Shown: piece by piece, positions 1-10,368 of the stretch
How positions within the stretch are numbered: position 1 is the stretch's first letter
Layout: each line of letters opens with the position of its first letter
NCBI GenBank assembly: GCA_026413255.1
Contig: JAOCZO010000022.1
Location: 1 to 64,000 of the forward strand
Direction: 5' to 3'
Source of the DNA: Fereydounia khargensis
Lineage: Eukaryota; Basidiomycota; Ustilaginomycetes; Urocystidales; Fereydouniaceae
DNA length: 64,000 nucleotides
Translations under genes and position numbers: made by a program
The notes under the pieces: model-generated
Database searches by the model: none
What the model was told of the DNA's origin: nothing
The model's input: the letters and a program-made list of their open reading frames with translations, nothing else

Positions 1-78
<78 letters not shown>
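1..78. repeat. (CA)n dinucleotide microsatellite at the window edge
   Basis: The first 77 or so bases are an uninterrupted CA repeat. It starts at base 1, so its true length is unknown. It is not a fungal TTAGGG-type telomere. Confidence 0.97.
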
Positions 79-79
<1 letters not shown>

Positions 80-264
80 CTCTATATAAACACCATTCAT
101 CTGCACGTAAAGTATACTGTTCCGTTAACAATGTTGCCTGACTTTCTTTTTTTTTTTTTTTAGCAAAATACTTTCTCTATACAAGTACATTCTTTATTGC
201 CCGTCTCTTTTCGTTCTGTGCGGGAGTGAGAGTGTGAGGTGGTTGGGTGGGGCCTGGGGGAGGA

Positions 265-596
265 CTATGCAGGTCTGTTTGCAATAGCGCCGTGGGAGGG
301 TAGCTTTTTCTGTTCTTCTCCGAGATAGAGGCGCTTGAAGAGGACGACTGGTGGGTTGGTTGCCAGTCGGAGGTTAGATATGGCTCTGCGGGGAGAGGGG
401 ACGGGTTGGGTTGGGGTGGGGGGGGGGGCACGTACCGGAGGTGGCGATAAAGATGGGAAACGAGATCATCATCGTCTGCGAGTGTCATGCGCGGTAGTCA
501 GTGGATCATCAAGCAAGGCAGGCACAAGGTAGGTGGGTGATCTCGGCGACGTACTCGGATCCGGCGTTGTTCGCCAGTTAACGGTGGTCGAGCCAT
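265..596 (-). CDS. 54-aa single-pass membrane microprotein, three exons, function unknown
   Basis: I reconstruct three small exons on the minus strand: 596-555, 475-436 and 347-265. Intron 1 (554-476) starts GTACGT, has a CTGAC branch site and ends GCAG. Intron 2 (435-348) starts GTACGT, has a CTAAC branch site and ends CCAG. Phases join perfectly into 54 residues. The protein begins MARPPLTGEQRRIR, continues with a hydrophobic stretch (about residues 15-32, TMMISFPIFIATSVVLF) and ends with a basic/polar tail containing KRLYLGEEQKKLP. The start ATG has A at -3 and G at +4. The architecture (basic N-terminus, one membrane segment, short charged tail) resembles small mitochondrial or ER membrane proteins. 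I think I recognise the pattern as a conserved fungal hypothetical but cannot name it. Every exon is too short to stand out as an open frame, so it is easily missed. Coding status is inferred from splice signals and composition. Confidence 0.66.
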
Positions 597-1222
597 CGTA
601 TCGTTTGGAGTGCAGTGCGGGCGGTAGGTTGTTGGTGGTGGTTTGCGAGAAGAAGGAAAAAATGCACACACCACACCCACGTCCTCCACTTGAGCTCGTT
701 CGGACCCGAAACGCGGGCTCGTCTGACAGCTGCACGCCATCCAATTTCCACACGCTGACAGTGCAGTGCAGTGCCGGCTCAGCCACAGCTCTGCCACTGA
801 GGCGCGGCGCTTAAAGATCGTCTCGTACTGGTGTGGCTGGCTGCGGAGGCCGGGATAGGGGTGACTGGGATATCTGTACTGAGTATGCCAGGGCAAGACA
901 GACACGAGGAACACGTTGTGCAGTCTACCAACTTCTACATCTCGAGGTGGTGACATGTCGCTTTGGACGCGCGTCGTATTGCCCTCTCTCACCTGTACAG
1001 TACTGTACTGTAAGGTACTGGTATTGGATCTGTTTAAAAGCAACATTGCGGGTGGGTGACACCTTTCCTCGTTGTGACAGTGTGTCCCCACCAACCCTTT
1101 TTTTGTTCTCCTCCCTTGACAGCGCTGGACGCTGAGCTCTGTTTCTTACGGTACGGTACCTGCAACACTGAACAAGAGTACGGTGCAAGATATTCGACAC
1201 GTCCTGGCGACGAGACGAGACA
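597..1222. other. Intergenic, divergent promoter region
   Basis: This stretch lies between the minus-strand microprotein and the plus-strand gene at 1223. It holds a GTACT-type repeat (about 997-1019) and a GGTACGGTACC palindromic stretch near 1150. Several short open frames on both strands look random in composition, and I see no convincing gene. Confidence 0.6.
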
Positions 1223-2674
1223 ATGGAGACCAACTACGGGCTAGCTCTGACCCTGGGTGCGCGGGAGATGGAGGGGGTGAAGCTGCGGCCACTGCTGTTA
1301 CCGCGGCTGCGACGGCCGCAGCTTGCGCCGATCGCCGGCTCTGACCCGGAGTCGAGTTGTGACGATTCCGACTCTGACCGCGGCGGGCGGGGGCGGGGGC
1401 AGGGGCGGCGGGTGCAGTCTGAGACCTACCGGTTTCCCGTGCCTCCTGTTCGGCGGCGCAAGCGGGTTGCGAGCTGCTCCAAGCCCGCGGCCGCGGGGCG
1501 GGGAGGGTCGCCACGGCTGCTGGGGACGCAGGGGTGGTCGCCGGACAGTACGCCGGCGCAGACGCCGCAGCTGCCCTCGTATGGCGAGGGGGTGGGGGAC
1601 GGGCTGCCGTGCTACCAGTCCGAGGACGAGACGGATCCCGAGGTTGCTGCTGATGCGCTCAAGCTTGCTCGTCTGCACGCCAGCATGCACCTCGGGCACG
1701 GCGAGCGCGAGCTCTCAGAAAAGATGGCGTACCTCTGTGGCCTCGGGTACCGGTACCACCCGGCCGCGGCCGCGGGGATGGTGAGCGTCAGTGTGCACGA
1801 GTATGCAGGCGAGACGCCAGAGGTCGGGAGCAGCTGGAGCAGCTCCGGGTCGACCAAGGTCGAAGACAGCGACACAGACAGCCCCGGCAAGTGTGGCATC
1901 GACGTCGAGAGGCTCTACGATGTCCCACTGCCGCTCGAGTCGCCGCCCCGCCCCCCGCGATCGCCGCAGCTCTCTGCAGAGTTCAGCTACCTCCTGGACG
2001 CAGTGGACTCGCCCTTCAGTCCGCCCATTGCGACACCGGACATGGGCACGCCGGCGCTGATGGAGCGCGTGCCGTCTCCCACGATGGAGGGGGCTCACCC
2101 GTTCCCCTTGGTAGCGGTGGACGATACGCCGTTCGAGCTAGTGCCGCCCAGGCGTTCGGCGACCTGTTCCAGCCTCGCAGGGGACGCGGGTGTCAGCGGG
2201 ATGGTGAAGAGCGCCTCGACGAGCGTGTTGGACCGCCCGCATCCTACGCTCCTCCTCCGGCCCCTGCCTCCCCCTCCCGAGCCCCTCCCCCTCCCGCCGG
2301 TGATCAAGACCGGCCGGTACAAACACAGACGCCACGGCATACTCGTGCCGTGTCGCAAGAGCTCGCTCGAGGTCCCCCGCCAAGGCCAAGCTGCGCATCC
2401 AAACCCGCCCCCCGTGCTTCGCACCCGGGCCCCAGCATCATCGCTCCTCCCCGCACCCGCACCCGCACCCGCTCCCGCACCGGCACCCGAGGGCCTGCCG
2501 ACGCTCTTTTTCGCACGCACACACGCCCAGCGCGCCGCTGGTATGCGTGGGATCCACAACGACCCTGTCTCGCTCTCGGTCTACAGCCACGTCGAGGCTG
2601 CCCCCCACCTGCGCTCGCACGCCCCGCCCTCCGGTGTCCGTGTGATCACACAGCGAGTCCAGTTCGCCTTGTAG
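1223..2674 (+). CDS. Pro/Ser-rich protein of unknown function (483 aa)
   Basis: This is a continuous 483-residue frame from the ATG at 1223. I do not recognise it. The N-terminal quarter is basic and acidic low complexity (residues 40-70 DDSDSDRGGRG type). Residues about 145-185 form the most ordered-looking part, with LARLHASMHLGHGERELSEK and CGLGYRYHP. The rest is Pro/Ser-rich with possible SP/TP phosphorylation sites. A hexanucleotide run at 2452-2484 encodes alternating Pro-Ala. The frame has strong GC3 bias typical of the real genes here. It ends 47 bp before the 3' end of NOP9, which converges on it. It has no signal peptide or membrane span. It is likely a lineage-restricted, partly disordered regulatory protein, and the function is open. 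Confidence 0.72.
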   Translation: METNYGLALTLGAREMEGVKLRPLLLPRLRRPQLAPIAGSDPESSCDDSDSDRGGRGRGQGRRVQSETYRFPVPPVRRRKRVASCSKPAAAGRGGSPRLLGTQGWSPDSTPAQTPQLPSYGEGVGDGLPCYQSEDETDPEVAADALKLARLHASMHLGHGERELSEKMAYLCGLGYRYHPAAAAGMVSVSVHEYAGETPEVGSSWSSSGSTKVEDSDTDSPGKCGIDVERLYDVPLPLESPPRPPRSPQLSAEFSYLLDAVDSPFSPPIATPDMGTPALMERVPSPTMEGAHPFPLVAVDDTPFELVPPRRSATCSSLAGDAGVSGMVKSASTSVLDRPHPTLLLRPLPPPPEPLPLPPVIKTGRYKHRRHGILVPCRKSSLEVPRQGQAAHPNPPPVLRTRAPASSLLPAPAPAPAPAPAPEGLPTLFFARTHAQRAAGMRGIHNDPVSLSVYSHVEAAPHLRSHAPPSGVRVITQRVQFAL

Positions 2675-2686
2675 CCCCCTGTTTTT

Positions 2687-2723
2687 AGTATAGTATCGTA
2701 TCGTATCATATCGTATCGTATCT
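2687..2723. repeat. (TATCG)n pentanucleotide repeat between convergent genes
   Basis: Imperfect TATCG/TATAG units fill the gap between the stop codons of the gene at 1223-2674 and of NOP9. The repeat would be transcribed in the 3' UTR of both. Confidence 0.85.
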
Positions 2724-4761
2724 ACAGTACAGCGAGGATGGAATCAAGTTGCTGGTCCACTTTTGTTCTCGTCTTTTGCTTTTTCCGTCTTGGCTCATCG
2801 TCTGCGTCCGCGTCCGCGTCCTGGTCGACCACCAGCCGAGTCGGCCCAGCACCAGCACCAGCACCAGCACCAGCACCAGCACCAGCACCAGCAAGAGGGG
2901 TGGGGCTGCTGGGGATCGCGTCTGCCACGGCACGTTTCCACTCTTCTACCCGGCCGCGTCGGAAGAGGGGCAGGTTGAGTTTGCGGAGGAAAAAGGTGCC
3001 AAAGTGGCTAGCGAGGAGAGAGCGTTCGTGCTCAATGGCAAGGCGGGCGATGCGTTCGCGAGTGAAGCCGTCGGCGTGGATCCAGAGTGCATCAGCGACG
3101 CGCGAGCCCCACTTGTCGTCTGCGAGCGTGTGCATGTGTGGGAGGAGGGCACGCGTGAGTCCACGGTCGGGCAGGACGGAGAGGATGACGTGTACGGCTG
3201 ACGGGTCGCGGGTGAGTGCGAGGAGCTGCTTCTCGTCCTGTGCGAGAGCGAGGAGGCTGGCGAGCACGAGGGGGCGGAGTGGCTTCTGCTGGAGGAGGAG
3301 ACTGCCCTGCGTTACTGGCTTGGCGGGCCTGGCGACGTACTCGGACTTGGGCTGCAGTGCCAGGATAGCAGGGACGACGAGCGCGTCGTCCTTGGCTGGC
3401 ACGAGGCCGAATGCGTCGCGCACGAACGGGACGGGGTCTTGGAGACGGGCCACGAGGGCGTGCAGGACGCGGGGGCGGACCGGGCGTCCACGCACCTCGT
3501 CGACAGCAGCGGCCAGCTGGGCGCCCTCGAGTCGCTCGGCGGCGCGGGCGACGACAAAGTGCGCCACGGGGTGGCTGGACAGCGTCGCGAGCTTGGCGGC
3601 GAGGAAGGCGTCGTAGAAGGAGCAGAAGGCGGGCGCGGAGGCGTGGGCGGCGGCGGCCTCGAGGACATGCGAGGCGACCGAGTCGCGGAGGGCCGTCTCG
3701 ACAATAGTAGGTGGGAGCGCGAGGATGCGGTCGGCGAGGGCGGATGCAGGTGCGTGCGGAATGATGAGGTGCAGAACGGGCGCTGAGACCGGGTCGCTAA
3801 GGAGGGGCTCGAGCGCGTCGGCACGGTCGACGAGCACGGCAGCGAGCTCGGCGAGGTGCTGCTCAAAGCTGCGTGGGATAGCGATCGTGGGGCTGGCACT
3901 GGCACTGGCACTGGGGATGGAGTGCTGGGCCTCAGCGGCGCGCTTGGAGCGGAACTTGGCGCTGCGGCGAGAGCGGGTGGGCTGTGCGGCTGCTGGCTCG
4001 CCGGCGAGGAGGAGGATGGCGGTTCGGAGGACGTGAGAGGCAAACTGGTCGCGGAGCATATCGCGTGCGGCGGGACGGATCTCGGCGACCATGTCGAGGA
4101 GGAGGCGTGTTCCTGAGCGCAGGAGGCCGTGCTGCGAGTGTTCGTCTGCCGGGCGTGGGCGGTCTGGCTCGGGCGCATTTTCGGCGGTAATGACTTGCTG
4201 GAGGGCGACGAGGGCGGCCTGGAGCACGTGCGAGCCGTACCTGTGCGCGGCGAGCTGGGCATAGTTGCCTGCGAAGCGGTCGAGCAGGATGCGCAGTGGC
4301 TTGTGGGCAATGCGGGCAATGAGGGCCTCGAGGATGAGCGAGGTGTCCATGTCCGTGGCGAGGGTGAGCTCGGAGCCGTCGATCTCGGAAAGCGTGGCGG
4401 AGAGCAGGAGCTCAAACTCGTCCGTGGAGGGAGAGAGCGCAACGAGCTGCTCGTTCGTCTGGCGCAGATAGGCCTTGACCTCTGCGTCGACGTAGCCAAA
4501 GGGCGCCTCGGAGCCTGAGGCCACATTCATCGCCGCACCGGGCGGGCCGTCGACGATCCATGATGGTTGGTCCTGGTCCTGGTCCTGGTCCTGCTCCTGG
4601 TCCTGCTCCTGGTCCTGGTCCTGCTCCTGGTCCTGCTCGTGCTCATGCTCTGGCTTTTGCTCTTGATGGTGAGAGGGAGCCTGGTGGAAGACTTGGGATG
4701 CTGCAGACGACGATGAAGGCTGCTTCTTCTTCTTGCCACGCTGTCTAAACTTGGGAGGCAT
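2722..4761 (-). CDS. NOP9: Nucleolar protein 9, Pumilio-repeat RNA-binding protein
   Basis: The 679-residue protein matches NOP9, the nucleolar PUF-like protein that binds 20S pre-rRNA (ITS1 region) and is needed for 18S rRNA maturation. It starts MPPKFRQRGKKKK, a basic nucleolar-type N-terminus. I prefer the ATG at 4761 over in-frame upstream codons because only from here does the NOP9-like sequence start. After a Gln-rich run the conserved core begins with VKAYLRQTNEQL and FELLLSATLSEIDGSELTLATD. Degenerate Pumilio repeats follow, for example YGSHVLQAAL, FASHVLRTAI, DSVASHVLEAA and WGSRVADALW. The C-terminus has an alternating Gly-Ala run (2846-2891), an acidic stretch and a basic tail (RRKKQKTRTK). 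Hexanucleotide repeats at 4563-4640 encode an Asp/Glu-Gln run near residues 40-68. The length agrees with the yeast protein (666 aa). It is single-exon and converges on the preceding gene. Confidence 0.93.
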   Translation of the reverse strand: MPPKFRQRGKKKKQPSSSSAASQVFHQAPSHHQEQKPEHEHEQDQEQDQDQEQDQEQDQDQDQDQPSWIVDGPPGAAMNVASGSEAPFGYVDAEVKAYLRQTNEQLVALSPSTDEFELLLSATLSEIDGSELTLATDMDTSLILEALIARIAHKPLRILLDRFAGNYAQLAAHRYGSHVLQAALVALQQVITAENAPEPDRPRPADEHSQHGLLRSGTRLLLDMVAEIRPAARDMLRDQFASHVLRTAILLLAGEPAAAQPTRSRRSAKFRSKRAAEAQHSIPSASASASPTIAIPRSFEQHLAELAAVLVDRADALEPLLSDPVSAPVLHLIIPHAPASALADRILALPPTIVETALRDSVASHVLEAAAAHASAPAFCSFYDAFLAAKLATLSSHPVAHFVVARAAERLEGAQLAAAVDEVRGRPVRPRVLHALVARLQDPVPFVRDAFGLVPAKDDALVVPAILALQPKSEYVARPAKPVTQGSLLLQQKPLRPLVLASLLALAQDEKQLLALTRDPSAVHVILSVLPDRGLTRALLPHMHTLADDKWGSRVADALWIHADGFTRERIARLAIEHERSLLASHFGTFFLRKLNLPLFRRGRVEEWKRAVADAIPSSPTPLAGAGAGAGAGAGAGAGPTRLVVDQDADADADDEPRRKKQKTRTKVDQQLDSILAVL

Positions 4762-5236
4762 GGCGTCGATACGGATCGGATCGGATCGGATCGCGGTGGC
4801 TGAGTTGGTGGTGTGAATGAAATGCACTAAATTATTTTTTTTCTTGTTCAAAAATTCTGTGCAGCCAAACCGCCGCCGCCCAGTCAGCCAGCAAAACGCG
4901 TTCTGTTCCTCCACATTACTGTATTTCCACTCGAACCGCGCAGAGCTGACACGCGCCTTTTCTCGGATCCGCGCCTTCTCATGGCATCATCCTCTGCATC
5001 AGTTTACTACTGGCACGGGTACTGGTACTGGTACTGGTACTGCTGCCGGCACTACTCTTGCTGCCACTGTGTCGGAGGCTTGCTATAGTAGATAGGCCAC
5101 GCATACGGCGAGTACTTGTGTCTGTGCCCCATCAAAGCCAAACAGAAAAGCGGTCCGTTCAGTCACTAGTCAGTACCGAGCAAAGCAAGCATCAACTCTC
5201 CACCCAGCCAGCAACCATCCCCGCCCCTCGCCAGAC
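4762..5236. other. NOP9 upstream region with (GGTACT)n repeat
   Basis: This is the 475 bp between the NOP9 start and the CWH43 stop. It contains four GGTACT units at 5018-5043 and a GGATC-rich stretch at 4775-4795 directly upstream of the NOP9 ATG. No gene is seen. Confidence 0.6.
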
Positions 5237-8200
5237 TCACTTGGCATACACCTTGGCGTCCACGTCGATAAACTTGTCTGGGTAGCGCACCTCGGCCGGG
5301 TACGTCTCCTTGGCTACGAAGAACGTCTCCTCGTTCCGGTCCGGGTCGATCGGCTCGCTCGGCATGACCAGCTTCATCGTCTGCAGCTCCGTGTCCGTCA
5401 CGGTGAATCGCGACACTCGCACATACGAGATGCGCTGCAGTCCTCGGAAGCCTAGGTACTGACACCACCGGTTCTTGTCTGTCGGCTCCACGTCGTGCAT
5501 CCGCCCGTCCTCAAACAGGATCTTGTACGGCGCAGGCCGCTCCGCGTGCGGCTTGGTCACCACGTACCCAAGGAAAATCGCCGGGTGCGGGTAGGCCTCC
5601 GCGAGAATGCTCGCCAGCTTGGTCGTCTGCAGCTCCCGGTCCAGCGCGTCCTCCTCCTGCCCGTTGTGCGATACAATCACGTGCGTCGCCACGCCATAGA
5701 TATCCAGCACCGCATGGATCGCTGGCGCCAGCTCGCCGTGCGGAGACGGGAGCAGGTGGTGTGTGCTGTTCATGATCGGAAACTTGGACATGAGCGTCGC
5801 ACCCCACGTGTTCTTCGACGGCGCAGGCCCAATGTCCGCGTACATGCCCAGCTCCTCCGCCAGGTACTGCGACAGGTCCCGGTTGCCAAACACCGGCCGG
5901 TGCAGGTCGCTCTCCACCAGCCCAAACACGTCCAGCTCGAGATCCTTGAGCAGCGTCGCCATCCGCCGAGAGCTGTCGTGCATCTCCTGGTCTAGCGCAA
6001 AGTGCACCGTCCACATGCCCGCCGTCACCAGCCGGTGCTCTCCGTGGTAGGGCTGGATCGCGCTCGCCGGCACCAGTCGCAGCAGCGGCACCACATTACC
6101 CACCATGCCCACAAGTGCAATCAGCAGGCACAGAATCGGCCGCATCGTCCTGGCCCCCTTGGTCTGCGTGGTCGCCTTGCCCTTCCTCGTCTTGCTCCCA
6201 TCGCCCCCAGAGCGCCGACGCTCGCTCCTCGCGTTCAGCAGGCCCACGCCCAGCAGCACCAGCTGTACCGCCAGCATAAAGCCAGTCCGCTCCCGCATAA
6301 TCTTGCCTCCCGGCACAAATGCGTACGCGACCGTCAGCACGCCCAGGAACACGAGCACGTTCGCCACCAGCCAGCTGACCAGCATCACCTTGAGTGGGTC
6401 GTGTCGCATCGCCGCGTTGATCAACGGGAATGCCAGTGGCGGGATCGAGAGCGCAAACCCGAACGCACCCACAAAGCTGATCCAGCCCGCGTGGAACTTG
6501 AGCAGGTACGCCGACACGCACTGCACGCCGAACAGGGTCACACTGTATCCACAAGATGGCCAGCGCGTCACGAGAAGCGAAGATACCGCCATGGTGAGCA
6601 GGATAATGCAGCCATGTGGAATGGCCATCGGCCCCTCAACAGGGTAGCCCGTCCAGCCCCATGCAATCAGCGTGCCCGTGTCGGTGAGATGCGTATGTAC
6701 GCTGAACAGCAACGCTCCTAGGCTGAATGCTGACAGCAAGAAGCTCGACCAGGACTCGGTCGCGGCCCGGAACTGTGTTGCAGATCGGACGGCAGCCTGG
6801 GGTCGGAAAAAGAGCTCGACCACGCACACCAGACCAAGGCCAAGGGCCAGCTTGTTGAGACCGCCATTGGTCTCGTTGAGGAATGGCCATGCCGGGTTAT
6901 TGCTGTGGTTGGCATACTTGCTCAGGTTGGCCAGGAGCAGGCCGAGGAGCCAGACACCCACCTTGTTGGGCAGTTCCTCTGTCTCCCACGAGGATCCCCA
7001 GTCGACCGCCAGCACGACAGCGAGTAGTGCATTGGAAAATGCGGTAGCAAGAAGGCGTGCGGTGGGATCCTGTACCCACCAGCTCCCAATCCCGGCGAGA
7101 GACAAGAGCCAGACTACTGATTTGGATCGGTTGGAGAGCTTTCCCACGTGGGCCACGCCGCCGAGAGTCTCGGTGGCCCGCTTTCGCAGCGGTGGGATGA
7201 GAAGTGTCACAGCAAGGCCAAGCACCTGCGAAACGAGCAATGCCTCGTGACCGCCAATGCCCATGTTGTAGACGCTGACTATGGGTTGGCGAGCACTTGT
7301 TAGCAGAGAAAGACAGAAAATAGGCTGACATAGAGCTGCCCAACTCACAGAAAAAGATGATGGGATGCAGTGCGGTGAGATTTGTCCAAAAGCAGAAAGC
7401 TGTCGAGTGTGATCAAGGTCCAAGAACGCGATTAGCAGCTAGCGGGCGTGGAGCAAGTCGGGGAACAAGAGCTTACCAAGATAACTGTCGGAAAGCAATG
7501 CAACAAGGCCACGGAGGCTGACGTTGGTATCATCACTGCTACTTTCCGACTTTGATGCTTTTGAGGTCTTGCCTCGATATGCAGTGGAGGAGGATGCACT
7601 GGAATGCAGACAACCAGATGGATTGTGCGAGGGGCAGAAAGAAAGAAAGGAGAAAAGATGGTGTCATTGATGTGGTGTTAGCTTGCCGTACGGAGGAGCG
7701 AGATATGTGACATCGGGCCTAATCGGAACCGGAGGCTCTAATGGCGGGGGAGAAGGGGTTCGCCGTACCCAAGACTGGATGTATCGGTGCTCCAAGCACC
7801 TGACGAGATGGCCTCGTACTTTCCGCCGCGGATCCAGGCACCGCCAATGCGTGGGGCTGCTGGATGATTACGGGACGCTGTGGTGGCGGCTGCAATCGCT
7901 GGTCTTGGGGCCTCGACGATATGGAGCTCGAGTCTTGAGAGGTCATAGATGCTTGCAGCGTCAAAAAGCAAGTCCTAGACAGGAAAGAATGGCGGATCAG
8001 TGAAAGTGGTCGGATCGAGGCGAAAAGAGATGCTCACAAAGACAATCAGACCCCATTCGAAGTAGGCGTAGTAGGAATAAGCGCCTGGGATACGGAGCAC
8101 ATTGTGACGATAAAAGAATAGGACCATGGGTGGGATGCATGAGAAGAAGGAGAAGGCGGCCAGGCGGCGCATCTTTTTGGCCTTGGCCGCGAGAGCATCT

Positions 8201-8748
8201 CTGTCGACAGGAGCAGAGGCAGCTGCAGTCGGCGCTGGGTCGAACTTGGAGGGCTGGGGGGCGAGGCTGCCACTGGTGATGTACATCCAGGGGGGAGTGA
8301 GAATGAGGTAGGCGGCCATGGCAATGTCGTGAAAGTCGTGGTCGTCGGTGCTGGTGACGTAGACCCAGCCTCCACAGGCAAAGGTTCGCAAGACGCCGAC
8401 GATGAGGAGGACGAGAGCCTTGTTTGAGCGTGGAGGCGCGGCAAGCGAAACGAGGAGGGCGGAGAGGAGGACGAGCAAGAAGCGAGGGCCGGCCATGAGG
8501 GCGATGCCGACCTGGAAGATGTTGCGTTCTGGGTACCAGTCGCCGATGGTGGCCGAGACGGAGGGCCACCACTCGTCCGGGTAGCGGGCAACATGGTTCT
8601 TGACGACCTTTTCGTAGTGGAGACAGAGAGCTGTGAGGAGGGCGCCAAAGAAGGCGATGAAGCCGAGCACGGTGTGAGTCGTGGAGACGATGGCGGCAGA
8701 CACCGTGACCAGTGGCGGCTGGTACCGCGTGGGTATGTCGGAGGGCAT
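5237..8748 (-). CDS. CWH43: CWH43-like GPI-anchor ceramide-remodelling membrane protein, five exons
   Basis: Cwh43 exchanges diacylglycerol for ceramide in GPI lipid anchors in the ER. I read exons 8748-8038, 7974-7769 (donor tentative), 7598-7477, 7399-7349 and 7278-5237, giving about 1043 aa (yeast: 953). Exon 1 holds the PGAP2/FRAG1-like half with several membrane spans and motifs such as DEWWPSVSATIGDWYPERN. The short middle exons restore the family sequence ending FFFSVYNMGIGGHEAL across introns 7476-7400 and 7348-7279. Exon 5 supplies further membrane helices. The C-terminal region is related to endonuclease/exonuclease/phosphatase folds (AGMWTVHFALDQEMHDSSRR, DVFGLVESDL, NTWGATLMSKFPI, VSHNGQEEDALDRELQ). 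Intron 1 (8037-7975) is GTGAGC...CTAG. The second intron (7768-7599) uses a weak GTACGG donor chosen for phase. Introns cluster in the linker between the halves. Confidence 0.9.
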
Positions 8749-10368
8749 TGGCTCGCTCTGCTCTGCGATGGAGTTGAGTTGGGTGGTGAAGATGATGGAG
8801 TGGAGGAGAAGAGCACGAGAGCCGAGCAAGGAGGAGAAGGAGGCCGGTTAGCCCGTCGTCAGCTTTCTGGTCGTGCATCTCTCTCATTTCGATCCGCGTT
8901 CCGCATTTCCGTTCTCTGCTCTGCCGTCTGTATGCTTCTCCTGCACAGTCCTCCACTTTGGCGCAGCATGTTTTGTGTGGAATCAATGTGCGTCCTGTGC
9001 GTCCTGTGCGTTCTTGGCGCGGGCGGGACCACCCCTTTCGGACGAGAACAGCCGAGCAAACAATTTCGTCTGCGGCTCCGAAAGCGACCGACTCGCGCGT
9101 CTCCAACGGCTTTCGCGACGCGTAAAAGCAAGCCAAGCCAGGGTCCAGCAAAGGGCAGGCGAAGGCGACTGACTAGTGACTGACTGAGCCCAAGCAGAAG
9201 CAGAAGCAGAAGCAGAAGCAGATGCAGAAACATGCCAAGCGACGAGAGACGAGCGGCGCGCCTTTGCTGTCCACCACGTTGCTGCGCCTCCTCCTTGCAT
9301 CTCCATCTCCTGCTGGCGACTCCGTGCACCAGACGCGAACTGCAATCACAACGGCGCAGTACCGTACTCTTCCGTACAGTGCTTATCGCCCCACCCACTC
9401 TCGTGCCATGGACGCTTCTGTCGTTTCCATTCGATTTGTTTGGACCCCCTCACTGGCTCGCCTATCCAGCCGCGAGCCCGGATGATGACCACCCTTTTAT
9501 GACAGAACACATCTGACACGCTCGACAAGGAGTGAGGCCCTTGCATGCCCCAACTGCAAAGCTATAGCCACTGTCCCGCTCCCAAGCCAGCCAGGGCTGT
9601 CCCTAGGACTTTTCACTGAACACTACTGCGCCATCGTATCCAAGCGTGCCTCACACCTGCCTTGTACGGTAGGGTAGATCCATACCGAGCACGCATCCCG
9701 TCCGGCTTTCCAAGTGTCAAACGCAAGATCCCTATCCCTCCCCTTACATCCACTTTCATGCCTCATGCTTGCCATCGACGTGCTCGTGCTGCACTTGGCT
9801 CTGCTGTGTCCATTTCGCGTCCTGAGCCCTGAGCCACTCCCTTCCGTCCACAGTGGATGCGAGGCGGCGGTCGGAGTTGCTTGACGTGCATCCCCGTCTC
9901 AAAAAAGTCCCACCTGTCCGAGCCTCTACTCAGCATTCCGTCGCCTCGACACGAACACCTCCTTCCCTTTTCCCAAATCGGCTCAGGATGACTACACTCT
10001 ACTGACCGATATGTGAACTCACTCAACTCCGCCTCTGGTAGCACCCTCACCAGAGCCCGCCGGCTCCATCTCTATAGCTCTCTTCTGGCTTTCCACTTTG
10101 CCCTCCATCCTGATATCGCTTCTTTCTCCTCCATCCGGTCCCCTCTTCTCCCTCTCTCTCACCACCATATTCTCTTCCTCTCCCTCCCTTTCCTCTGTCC
10201 ATTCTCCCAGATTCCGGCGCCCCGCTTATTGAGCAGCATTTATTCACACTCCATCTTGCCGGCCTGAACTTTTCCAACTCTTCCCACCTTGGATGCGAGC
10301 CGCTTTGATCACATTATACCAACGTCTATCATCTAGCAGTCGCACCCTCTCGTCTCGGAGGCCGGTTT
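8749..10368. other. 1.6-kb divergent intergenic region
   Basis: This is the shared upstream region of CWH43 (-) and the gene at 10369 (+). It contains an (AGCAGA)n repeat at 9192-9227 and a long CT-rich tract at about 10060-10270 that looks like a 5' leader of the plus-strand gene. Short open frames exist on both strands, but none has recognisable sequence or convincing splice sites. Confidence 0.6.

Noticed and set aside
1-78. Possible telomere at the window start
   Set aside because: The repeat is CA dinucleotide, not TTAGGG-like, so it is an ordinary microsatellite.
177-488. A 103-codon Pro-rich minus-strand frame
   Set aside because: It reads through the introns of the reconstructed microprotein. 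The spliced version has far better sequence quality.
8859-9516. Several overlapping open frames of 90-180 codons downstream of the CWH43 promoter
   Set aside because: Both strands and several frames are open at once with Arg/Ser/Leu-rich random composition; no splice-consistent gene.
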